Shown: piece after piece, positions 1 to 4,663 of the stretch | How the letters are laid out: each line of letters opens with the position of its first letter | Position numbering within the stretch: position 1 is the stretch's first letter | Assembly: GCA_026395935.1 (NCBI GenBank) | Contig: JAPLXT010000029.1 | Span: 1 to 10,599, forward strand | From: Candidatus Nomurabacteria bacterium | Lineage (GTDB): Bacteria; Patescibacteriota; Minisyncoccia; Phycocordibacterales; UBA9973 | Length of the DNA stretch: 10,599 bases | Reading direction: 5' to 3' | The notes under the pieces: model-generated | Database searches by the model: none | Told to the model about the DNA's origin: nothing | What the model saw: only the letters and a program-made list of their open reading frames with translations | Made by a program: the position numbers and the translations under genes

Positions 1-369
1 CTCATTCTTGAGCGTACCATAAGCTCCCTTGCCACTTACTTCAAGAGAAATATTCCGATATCCTCCTACATCATTTTTATTCTCGTGTATTAAAGCAATT
101 TGCCAGCCTTTACTCTCTATATACTTATAATACATACGAAGCAACATCGCCGAGAAATCTTCTGCGTCGCCACCACCGGCTCCAGAGAGAATAGATAAAA
201 TTGCATTTCCTTTGTCGTATTTATGAGCGCCAAGTAGTTCATCTTTCAATAAAGCTATCTGTCTGATTGTCGCTTGAGCTTTTACTTTATCGTCCCAGAA
301 ATTCCCCTGAAGCATTTCTCCTTCAAGCTTCTCTATTTCTTCTTTTATTTCTTCGGTATCTTGCGCCAT
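1..369 (-). CDS. prfB: Peptide chain release factor 2, N-terminal part (cut by window edge)
   Basis: Releases finished proteins from the ribosome at UGA and UAA stop codons. Reading the minus strand from ATG at 369 gives 123 residues without a stop to the window edge. Residues 63-80 carry the class I release factor signature: GAGGGDAEDF followed by MLLRMYYKY, matching the family's GAGGTEAQDW-A-ML-RMY. The segment near 112-121 (SGKGAYGTLK) fits the family's SG-YAYG-LK. The anticodon-like SPF and catalytic GGQ motifs would lie beyond position 1. GAGG begins at residue 63, whereas in E. coli RF2 it begins near residue 130, so helical domain 1 is much reduced. The in-frame stop TAA at 399-397 and the lack of another good start support this ATG; there is no sign of the autoregulatory frameshift site known in E. 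coli prfB. It is divergent from dapB. RF2 is preferred to RF1 because of the DAEDF context; moderately sure of 2 over 1. Confidence 0.88.
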   Translation of the reverse strand, partial: MAQDTEEIKEEIEKLEGEMLQGNFWDDKVKAQATIRQIALLKDELLGAHKYDKGNAILSILSGAGGGDAEDFSAMLLRMYYKYIESKGWQIALIHENKNDVGGYRNISLEVSGKGAYGTLKNE

Positions 370-384
370 CTTCTTATCATACCA
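370..384 (-). promoter_or_regulatory. Extended -10 promoter of prfB, probably leaderless
   Basis: Read on the minus strand, TGG at 384-382 precedes TATGAT at 381-376, an extended -10 element. Only six bases (AAGAAG) separate it from the ATG at 369, so transcription should start on or beside the start codon. No convincing -35 box is visible. This is a motif-based inference. Confidence 0.55.
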
Positions 385-410
385 AAATATAAAAATTTAA
401 GAAATTGAGA

Positions 411-443
411 AAAAATAGTTTTTTGCTATAAACGCCTATTTTT
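411..443. repeat. Perfect 8-bp inverted repeat in the prfB/dapB divergent promoter region
   Basis: AAAAATAG at 411-418 and CTATTTTT at 436-443 are perfect inverted copies separated by 17 bp. They flank the proposed dapB -35 box and sit between the two divergent genes. It could be an operator for a dimeric regulator or simply an AT-rich coincidence. Confidence 0.35.
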
Positions 444-459
444 GATAGAATTCGGATAT
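423..459 (+). promoter_or_regulatory. dapB operon promoter, near-leaderless
   Basis: TTGCTA at 423-428 (4 of 6 to the -35 consensus) is followed after 17 bp by TAGAAT at 446-451, which is preceded by TGA and so forms an extended -10. The predicted start site, about 7 nt further on, falls at 458-460, next to the ATG at 460. A second TATAAA with a TG element (424-432) is an alternative -10 that would give a leader of about 20 nt. No Shine-Dalgarno sequence precedes the ATG, which fits leaderless translation. Confidence 0.6.
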
Positions 460-1233
460 ATGAATATCGCTATTATTGGCTTCGGCTCTATGGGTATGAA
501 GATAAAAGAAATCGCAGAAAAACGAGGGCATATTGTAAACGTCATCGTTGATCCAATAAGTAAAGAAGCAACTTTCAAAAATATAAATGAAGCGAACTTG
601 AAAGATTCAGATATCGTTATAGATTTCTCTAGTGCAAATGCTGTATTAGAGAATGTGAAAGCTTGCGCCTCTTCCAAGAAAAATTTGATAATCGGCACGA
701 CTGGTTGGTATGAACAAATGGGAGAAGTAGAAAAGATTGCAAAAGAAAGTGGTATAGGAGTACTCTGGTCTGCGAATTTCTCCATCGGTGTAAATATGTA
801 TTATAAAGTTATCGCCAAGGCAGCTCTATTAGTAAATCAATATGACGAATATGATATCTGGGGCAATGAACTTCATCACAATAATAAAGTCGACTCGCCT
901 TCAGGCACAGCCAAAGAAATATCTAAAATATTATTGGAAAATGTCAAAAGGAAAACCGAAGTCATCTATAATAAATTAGATAGGAAAATAAACCCCAATG
1001 AAATTCACTTCTCTTCTACTCGTGGCGGAGCCGTAAACTTCAACCATACTGTCAGTTTTGATTCTCCTTCGGATTCTATAACCATCATCCACAATGCACG
1101 CGACCGAGGTGGATATGCGTTGGGGGCCATAAAGGTGGCAGAGTGGCTGAAAGATAAGAAGGGATTTTTTAATATGGATGACTTTTTTAATAATGCCGCC
1201 GACGCTAAAAGCTATGGCGAGCCAAAGAAATAA
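460..1233 (+). CDS. dapB: 4-Hydroxy-tetrahydrodipicolinate reductase
   Basis: Cytoplasmic NAD(P)H-dependent reductase that follows DapA in diaminopimelate synthesis, giving tetrahydrodipicolinate. The 257-residue protein is of usual family length. It starts with a Rossmann dinucleotide loop GFGSMG (residues 7-12) and continues with VIDFSSANA and IIGTTGW, then the ANFSIGVN segment. The signature HHNNKVDSPSGTA (139-151) holds the paired His, the catalytic-site Lys143 and the substrate-binding SGTA. The C-terminal RDRGGYALGAIKVAEWL matches the family's oligomerisation and cofactor region. The usual G-x-H near residue 194 reads FNH, a mild deviation. An in-frame TTG at 442 would add six residues but lies on the proposed -10 box, so ATG 460 is chosen. 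dapA starts 1 nt after the stop, so the two are surely cotranscribed. Confidence 0.95.
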   Translation: MNIAIIGFGSMGMKIKEIAEKRGHIVNVIVDPISKEATFKNINEANLKDSDIVIDFSSANAVLENVKACASSKKNLIIGTTGWYEQMGEVEKIAKESGIGVLWSANFSIGVNMYYKVIAKAALLVNQYDEYDIWGNELHHNNKVDSPSGTAKEISKILLENVKRKTEVIYNKLDRKINPNEIHFSSTRGGAVNFNHTVSFDSPSDSITIIHNARDRGGYALGAIKVAEWLKDKKGFFNMDDFFNNAADAKSYGEPKK

Positions 1234-1234
1234 T

Positions 1235-2128
1235 ATGAATAAAGAAAAACTACAAGGTGTCTGGACTGCTCTCATAACTCCATTTAAGGTGGATGGCTCT
1301 ATTGATTGGGAAGCTTTTGATCGTCTTGTAGAGAGGCAACTAGAAGCTCATATAGTAGGACTTGTAATCAGTGGGACAACTGGAGAATCCCCTACACTAA
1401 ATGATGATGAGTGTTGCAATCTTATAAAAAGAGCCAAAGAAAAAGTTGGTAGTAAGTGCCTTATAATGGCAGGAACTGGGACAAATAATACAGAGAAATC
1501 TATCTATAAGACAAAAATTGCGAAAGATGCCGGAGCCGATATGATAATACTTGTGAACCCTTATTATAATAAACCAACTCAAGAGGGATTATATAGGCAC
1601 TTTAAAGCCATAGCAGAATCCACAGACCTACCAATAATCTTATACAATATAAAAGGACGTACTGGTGTAAATATTGAGACTCCTACTTTAGTCAGACTAG
1701 CAAATGAAATGAAAAATATTGTCGGAGTCAAAGAAGCATCTGGAGATTTGGACCAGATCAAAGCTGTCTGTGATTCAAAACCTGATGACTTCGTCGTGCT
1801 TTCAGGTGATGATAATATAACTTTCAAAATGATAAAAGATTGCGGAGCAAATGGAGTAATTTCTGTCACTTCTAATATTGTGCCAGAAAAAATGATTGAA
1901 ATGGTAAACCTTGCCTTGGATGGAAAAATAAAAGAAGCGGAAGAAGCAAACTTAAAACTAGATCCTCTATTCAAAATATTATTTATAGAAACGAATCCGA
2001 TACCAGTAAAATATGCATCGTATGAAATGGGACTCTGCCAAAATATTTATAGGCTACCAATGTGCGAGATAAGTGAAGAGCATGGGAAGCAAGTAAAAGA
2101 ATTGTTGAAACAGATGAGAATTATATGA
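1235..2128 (+). CDS. dapA: 4-Hydroxy-tetrahydrodipicolinate synthase
   Basis: Schiff-base aldolase that condenses pyruvate with aspartate semialdehyde, the committed step toward diaminopimelate and lysine. At 297 residues it has the usual (beta/alpha)8-barrel length. Visible motifs are GTTGES (47-52), AGTGTNNT (79-86), PYYNKPTQEGLY (109-120), YNIKGRTG (137-144) and GVKEASGD (164-171). Expected catalytic residues are present: Thr48/Thr49, Tyr111, Tyr138, Arg142 and the Schiff-base Lys166. The family usually has Pro where this protein has Lys140 (YNIPxRTG). The ATG at 1235 follows the dapB stop by one base; a longer in-frame reading starting inside dapB is not needed. The stop TGA overlaps the dapL start as ATGA, implying translational coupling and showing that UGA is read as stop here. 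Confidence 0.96.
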   Translation: MNKEKLQGVWTALITPFKVDGSIDWEAFDRLVERQLEAHIVGLVISGTTGESPTLNDDECCNLIKRAKEKVGSKCLIMAGTGTNNTEKSIYKTKIAKDAGADMIILVNPYYNKPTQEGLYRHFKAIAESTDLPIILYNIKGRTGVNIETPTLVRLANEMKNIVGVKEASGDLDQIKAVCDSKPDDFVVLSGDDNITFKMIKDCGANGVISVTSNIVPEKMIEMVNLALDGKIKEAEEANLKLDPLFKILFIETNPIPVKYASYEMGLCQNIYRLPMCEISEEHGKQVKELLKQMRII

Positions 2129-3312
2129 ATATAATTGCGTCAGAAAAATTAAATAAAATCGGAGGCTACGCTTTTGATGAAGTGAATAAATTAGTAGCTA
2201 AATTGAAAGTTGATGGTATAAATCCGATAGATTTCGGAGTGGGCGACCCGACAGCTCCTACGCCAGAGTTCGTAAAAAAGGCTGCGAAAGAAGCACTTGA
2301 TGTATATGGAAGTGCTGGCTATCCAAGCTATATCGGACAATTAGCGTATAGAGAAGAAATAGCAAAATGGATGAAGAAAAGATTCGGAATTACTCTTGAT
2401 CCTGATAAAGAGATTTGCGCGACCATCGGATCCAAAGAAGCCGTCTTTCACTTGCCGGAAGCTTTTATCAATGAAGGAGATATAGTCATATTACCCAACC
2501 CTGGATACCCACCAATGAAGACAGGAACTATCTTTGCCGGAGGCATACCTTACTTCGTCTCTTTAAGAGAAGAAAATAACTTTCTACTTGATTATAAATC
2601 TATACCCGAGGAAGTAGCGGAAAAAGCAAAAATTATCTGGATCAATTATCCGAACTCCCCTACAGGTGTTTGTGCTACACGGCAATACTACGAAGGATTA
2701 ACAGCTTGGGCAGAAAAATATAATATAATCATCGCTGCTGACGAAGGGTGCTACATAGATATTTATTTTAATGAGAAACCAATATCAATATTAGAATGCG
2801 GCACGGAAGGAATCATCACTTTCTATTCATTAAGTAAGAGGAATAATATGACAGGCTATAGAGTCGGCTGGGTAGCAGGAGATGAGAACATAATAGAGAA
2901 ATTTAAAAAGTTAAAAACAAATATAGACTCAGGAACTCCCGACTTTATCCAAGCTGGAGCTATAGCAGCATTGACAGATGAAAGTCATGCAGAAGAAATG
3001 AGAAAGCAATACAAAGAGAAAAGAAATATAATGCTTGAAGCATTTAAAACTGCAGGATGGGAAAATCCTAAAAGTGAAGCGACATTTTACCTCTGGCTCA
3101 AAACTCCCAATGGAATGGACTCTGTAGAATTTGCTAAAGAACTCCTCTCAAAAGAGCTTGCAATAGTAGTTACCCCTGGAGCTTGGATATCTGATGTAGA
3201 TAAAGATGGATTTAATCCTGGAAATAATTTCGTTCGTTTTGCCTTAGTACCTCCCCTTCCCGACGTAAAAATCGCCGCCGAAAAAATTAAAAAATTCTAC
3301 ACGAAAAAATAA
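2125..3312 (+). CDS. dapL: LL-diaminopimelate aminotransferase (class I/II aminotransferase)
   Basis: PLP enzyme expected to convert tetrahydrodipicolinate with glutamate directly to LL-diaminopimelate, bypassing the succinylase or acetylase steps (dapC/D/E). The 395-residue protein shows GVGDPTAPTP (38-47), GYPSYIGQLAYREEIA (65-80), GSKEAVFHL (102-110), PNPGYPP (124-130), NYPNSPTGV (174-182), ADEGCY (205-210) and SLSKRNNMTGYRVG (235-248) with PLP Lys238. NIDSGTPDFIQ (266-276) is very DapL-like. Arg371 in FVRFAL should bind the substrate carboxylate. Its start overlaps the dapA stop by 4 nt, and this position makes the DAP role more likely than a general aspartate or alanine aminotransferase, which remains the alternative. 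The stop is only 4 bp from the convergent tRNA-Thr, with no room for an independent terminator hairpin. Confidence 0.88.
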   Translation: MNIIASEKLNKIGGYAFDEVNKLVAKLKVDGINPIDFGVGDPTAPTPEFVKKAAKEALDVYGSAGYPSYIGQLAYREEIAKWMKKRFGITLDPDKEICATIGSKEAVFHLPEAFINEGDIVILPNPGYPPMKTGTIFAGGIPYFVSLREENNFLLDYKSIPEEVAEKAKIIWINYPNSPTGVCATRQYYEGLTAWAEKYNIIIAADEGCYIDIYFNEKPISILECGTEGIITFYSLSKRNNMTGYRVGWVAGDENIIEKFKKLKTNIDSGTPDFIQAGAIAALTDESHAEEMRKQYKEKRNIMLEAFKTAGWENPKSEATFYLWLKTPNGMDSVEFAKELLSKELAIVVTPGAWISDVDKDGFNPGNNFVRFALVPPLPDVKIAAEKIKKFYTKK

Positions 3313-3316
3313 TAGA

Positions 3317-3388
3317 GCCATCCCCGAGACTCGAACTCGGCACCTATCCCTTACGAAGGGATTGCTCTACCAGATGAGCTAGGATGGC
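3317..3388 (-). tRNA. tRNA-Thr (anticodon CGU)
   Basis: A complete cloverleaf can be drawn on the minus strand. The acceptor stem is GCCATCC/GGATGGC, the D stem GCTC/GAGC with GG in the loop, the anticodon stem ATCCC/GGGAT with loop TTCGTAA, the variable loop AGGTG, and the T stem CCGAG/CTCGG with a TTCGAGT loop. Anticodon CGT reads ACG (Thr). No CCA is encoded: the bases after the acceptor stem are TCTA. A T6 tract shortly downstream, inside the dapL stop region, may help end transcription. It lies 8 nt downstream of the other tRNA-Thr and is presumably cotranscribed with it. Confidence 0.95.
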
Positions 3389-3396
3389 ACGATGGA

Positions 3397-3467
3397 GCCG
3401 TCAGTGAGAATCGGACTCACGCTCTCTCCCTTACCAAGGGAGTGCTTTGCCACTAAGCTATGACGGC
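3397..3467 (-). tRNA. tRNA-Thr (anticodon GGU) with an unusual T-loop
   Basis: Minus-strand cloverleaf: acceptor GCCGTCA/TGACGGC, D stem GCTT/AAGC with GG in a 7-nt loop, anticodon stem CTCCC/GGGAG with loop TTGGTAA, variable loop AGAGC, and T stem GTGAG/CTCAC. The anticodon GGT reads ACC and ACU. The T loop is TCCGATT, so position 55, almost always U (pseudouridine), is C. All stems are perfect, so the gene looks functional apart from this base. No CCA is encoded. Confidence 0.93.
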
Positions 3468-3481
3468 TAAAAACTTATTTT

Positions 3482-3509
3482 ATAATACTATATTTTACAT
3501 AAGTTGCAA
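3482..3509 (-). promoter_or_regulatory. Candidate promoter of the tRNA-Thr pair
   Basis: On the minus strand TTGCAA (3509-3504) is followed after 16 bp by TATTAT (3487-3482), giving a start about 7-8 nt upstream of tRNA-Thr(GGU). The surrounding DNA is very AT-rich, so chance matches are likely. Confidence 0.4.
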
Positions 3510-3554
3510 AATTGGTAATTTTGGGTTACTATAAGTAAATTGTTTTATAACCAT

Positions 3555-3625
3555 AGCGGGATAGAGAAATGGTATCTCGTAAGGCTCATAACCTTAAGAC
3601 GGTCGTTCGATTCGACCTCCCGCAA
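3555..3625 (+). tRNA. tRNA-Met (CAU), probably the initiator (fMet)
   Basis: Plus-strand cloverleaf: acceptor GCGGGA/TCCCGC (pairs 2-71 to 7-66) with A1 opposite A72 unpaired, D stem GAGA/TCTC, anticodon stem TAAGG/CCTTA with loop CTCATAA, 4-nt variable loop AGAC, T stem GGTCG/CGACC with loop TTCGATT, and discriminator A73. The missing 1-72 pair, the A11-U24 pair and the close similarity to bacterial fMet tRNA around CTCGT..GGCTCATAACC mark it as the initiator. It is unusual in having A29-U41 in place of the first of the three G-C pairs typical of initiators. No CCA is encoded. Confidence 0.85.
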
Positions 3626-3628
3626 CAA

Positions 3629-3669
3629 TTCGGTAAGTGACATACCACAATTATGTCTATGAAACCGAA
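3629..3669 (+). other. Two-tier hairpin between the two CAU tRNAs
   Basis: TTCGGT (3629-3634) pairs with ACCGAA (3664-3669), and inside it GACATA (3639-3644) pairs with TATGTC (3652-3657) around a 7-nt loop. It starts 3 nt after the initiator tRNA and ends about 23 nt before the next tRNA. It has no T-tract, so it is not a standard terminator. It may be a processing or spacer structure in the tRNA precursor. Confidence 0.45.
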
Positions 3670-3692
3670 GAAAATCGGTGCAAATTAGAAAT

Positions 3693-3766
3693 GTCGGTGT
3701 AGCTCAGCTGGTTAGAGCGCGGGACTCATAAGCCCGAGGTCGGAGGTTCGAGCCCTCCCACCGACA
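3693..3766 (+). tRNA. tRNA-Met elongator (CAU); tRNA-Ile2 (lysidine type) not excluded
   Basis: Cloverleaf: acceptor GTCGGTG/CACCGAC, D stem GCTC/GAGC with loop AGCTGGTTA, anticodon stem CGGGA/GCCCG around CTCATAA, variable loop AGGTC, T stem GGAGG/CCTCC with loop TTCGAGC, and A73. The D and anticodon arms resemble common bacterial elongator tRNA-Met, but position 39 is G, leaving an A31-G39 mismatch next to the loop. A CAU anticodon could also be modified to lysidine and read AUA; sequence alone does not settle this. No CCA is encoded. Confidence 0.88.
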
Positions 3767-3810
3767 CAATAGATTAGAATTTTTTTCTAATTTATGTTAG
3801 TTTAGTAATA

Positions 3811-3899
3811 TGCAGTCGTAGCTCAACTCAATTAGAATATAGCGAGCACCCGCCTTGGCTAAGTGATAAAAAAATTGGGAAGAGAAAAGTTAGAAAATT
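3811..3899 (+). pseudogene. Truncated, decayed 5' copy of the tRNA-Asp gene
   Basis: TGCAGTCGTAGCTCAACT (3811-3828) repeats exactly the start of the intact tRNA-Asp at 3900-3917, 89 bp downstream. A second block, GAGCACCCGCCT (3844-3855), matches 3923-3934. Between the blocks this copy has 15 nt (3829-3843) where the intact gene has 5, swelling the D loop. After the second block the anticodon GUC, the 3' side of the anticodon stem, the T arm and the acceptor 3' strand are absent, replaced by A-rich DNA. It cannot fold as a tRNA and is best read as the remnant of a tandem duplication. Confidence 0.8.
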
Positions 3900-3900
3900 T

Positions 3901-3974
3901 GCAGTCGTAGCTCAACTGGTTAGAGCACCCGCCTGTCACGTGGGAGGTTGCCGGTTCAAGCCCGGTCGACTGCG
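3901..3974 (+). tRNA. tRNA-Asp (anticodon GUC)
   Basis: Complete cloverleaf: acceptor GCAGTCG/CGACTGC, D stem GCTC/GAGC, anticodon stem CCCGC/GTGGG (one G-U) with loop CTGTCAC, variable loop AGGTT, and T stem GCCGG/CCGGT (one G-U) with loop TTCAAGC. The discriminator is G73, as expected for Asp identity. No CCA is encoded. A broken 5' copy lies just upstream and a strong terminator starts 6 nt downstream. Confidence 0.95.
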
Positions 3975-3979
3975 CAAAT

Positions 3980-4009
3980 GAAAAAATCACCCTTACAGGT
4001 GATTTTTTC
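3980..4009. terminator. Bidirectional intrinsic terminator
   Basis: A perfect 12-bp stem (GAAAAAATCACC, 3980-3991, with GGTGATTTTTTC, 3998-4009) closes on a 6-nt loop, CTTACA. The A6 and T6 arms give a U-tract on either strand. It ends the plus-strand tRNA block and touches the stop codon of the convergent membrane-protein gene, so it can serve both. Confidence 0.9.
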
Positions 4010-4620
4010 TAAATTATATTCAAGTCTTCAAAAATATTTTGATAGAGCTTTATGACTCGACGAGCTTCTACTTGAGTAAGTGAAAATTCTTGCCCTTCGT
4101 GAGCAATCTTGTTACGGACAAGATGTGCATCCCAAGCACTTTCTATACTAGGATATCCATTTGACTTCGCATCTTCTAAAAGCTCTGACATATTGTTTCC
4201 TATTAAGTCTTTTTCTTTAAAAGATTCTTCAAGCAAACTATCGGCTTCAATTATTGCTACTCGCCAATCAGAATCGTTAGGACTTTCAACTAAAGTAAGA
4301 ATATATTTCCATCGTGGGTTTTGACTTTTATCTGTTTCCTTATCTTTAGCTAAAGCATGATTAATCTCATGATCGATTTCTTTAGCATCAAAAATTTGAA
4401 TTTCAATTAAACGAACAAGTGAAAAAATAATGATAAAAATACAAAGCATTGAAATAAGCACAGATAAAATACCAAGAGTACTCCAAGTATTTGGATTCTT
4501 AATAAGATCAATAACAGGCGCTATGCCATTAGCTAGCTTATCGAAAAAATATTCTATATTTAAATATGTTGGATCAAAGAGAGGCTTTTGCGTAACAGTT
4601 TGTATTACATTTGGTTGCAT
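4009..4620 (-). CDS. Membrane-anchored protein with HEPN-like C-terminal domain (RNKIAH motif)
   Basis: A 203-residue protein of no firmly known function. A polar N-terminus of about 45 residues is followed by one strongly hydrophobic segment (about 47-73), then a charged linker with His and Lys/Asp (about 78-105), and a C-terminal helical domain (about 115-203). That domain carries WRVAIIEADSLLEE (119-132), a short loop, ESAWDAHLVRNKIAHEG (160-176) and a final helix with EARRVIKLYQ. R169-N-K-I-A-H174 fits the R-x4-H motif of HEPN domains, many of which are RNases or nucleotide-binding partners. Similar membrane proteins with an RN-IAHE block are, to my knowledge, frequent in Patescibacteria. 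The HEPN assignment is inferred from the motif and helical pattern. The gene has its own -10 boxes inside the gatA 3' end and stops at a bidirectional terminator. Confidence 0.72.
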   Translation of the reverse strand: MQPNVIQTVTQKPLFDPTYLNIEYFFDKLANGIAPVIDLIKNPNTWSTLGILSVLISMLCIFIIIFSLVRLIEIQIFDAKEIDHEINHALAKDKETDKSQNPRWKYILTLVESPNDSDWRVAIIEADSLLEESFKEKDLIGNNMSELLEDAKSNGYPSIESAWDAHLVRNKIAHEGQEFSLTQVEARRVIKLYQNIFEDLNII

Positions 4621-4624
4621 AAAT

Positions 4625-4663
4625 ATATTATATATTATACCAATTTTTCAAAATCTTTCCCAA
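4625..4663 (-). promoter_or_regulatory. Promoter of the HEPN-like membrane protein, inside the 3' end of gatA
   Basis: On the minus strand TTGGGA (4663-4658), an 18-bp spacer and TATAAT (4639-4634) with an upstream TGG make a near-consensus extended promoter with a leader of about 7 nt. A second perfect TATAAT (4632-4627) lies exactly 6 nt from the ATG and would give a leaderless mRNA. The -35 and spacer overlap the last codons of gatA. Confidence 0.6.

Noticed and set aside
442..459. Upstream TTG start for dapB adding six residues
   Set aside because: It overlaps the proposed -10 box, and the family's Rossmann fold begins directly at the ATG at 460.
426..785. 119-residue minus-strand open frame opposite dapB
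   Set aside because: It is antisense to conserved dapB codons, with a composition typical of a shadow frame.
2126..2128. Alternative genetic code with UGA read as Gly
   Set aside because: UGA ends dapA exactly at its overlap with dapL and at the family's normal length, so UGA works as stop.
3617..3627. Encoded CCA end on the plus-strand tRNA-Met
   Set aside because: The bases after the discriminator are CAA, not CCA; the CCA end must be added by nucleotidyltransferase for all tRNAs here.
3773..3791. Hairpin ATTAGAA / TTCTAAT after the CAU tRNA as a terminator
   Set aside because: The stem is almost all A-T with a T5 loop and no clear U-tract after it; further tRNA sequence follows, so read-through is more likely.
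3811..3974. Direct repeat at tRNA-Asp as attachment sites of an integrated element
   Set aside because: Integrases usually duplicate the 3' end of a tRNA gene; here the 5' end is duplicated, only 89 bp apart, with no integrase or cargo between.
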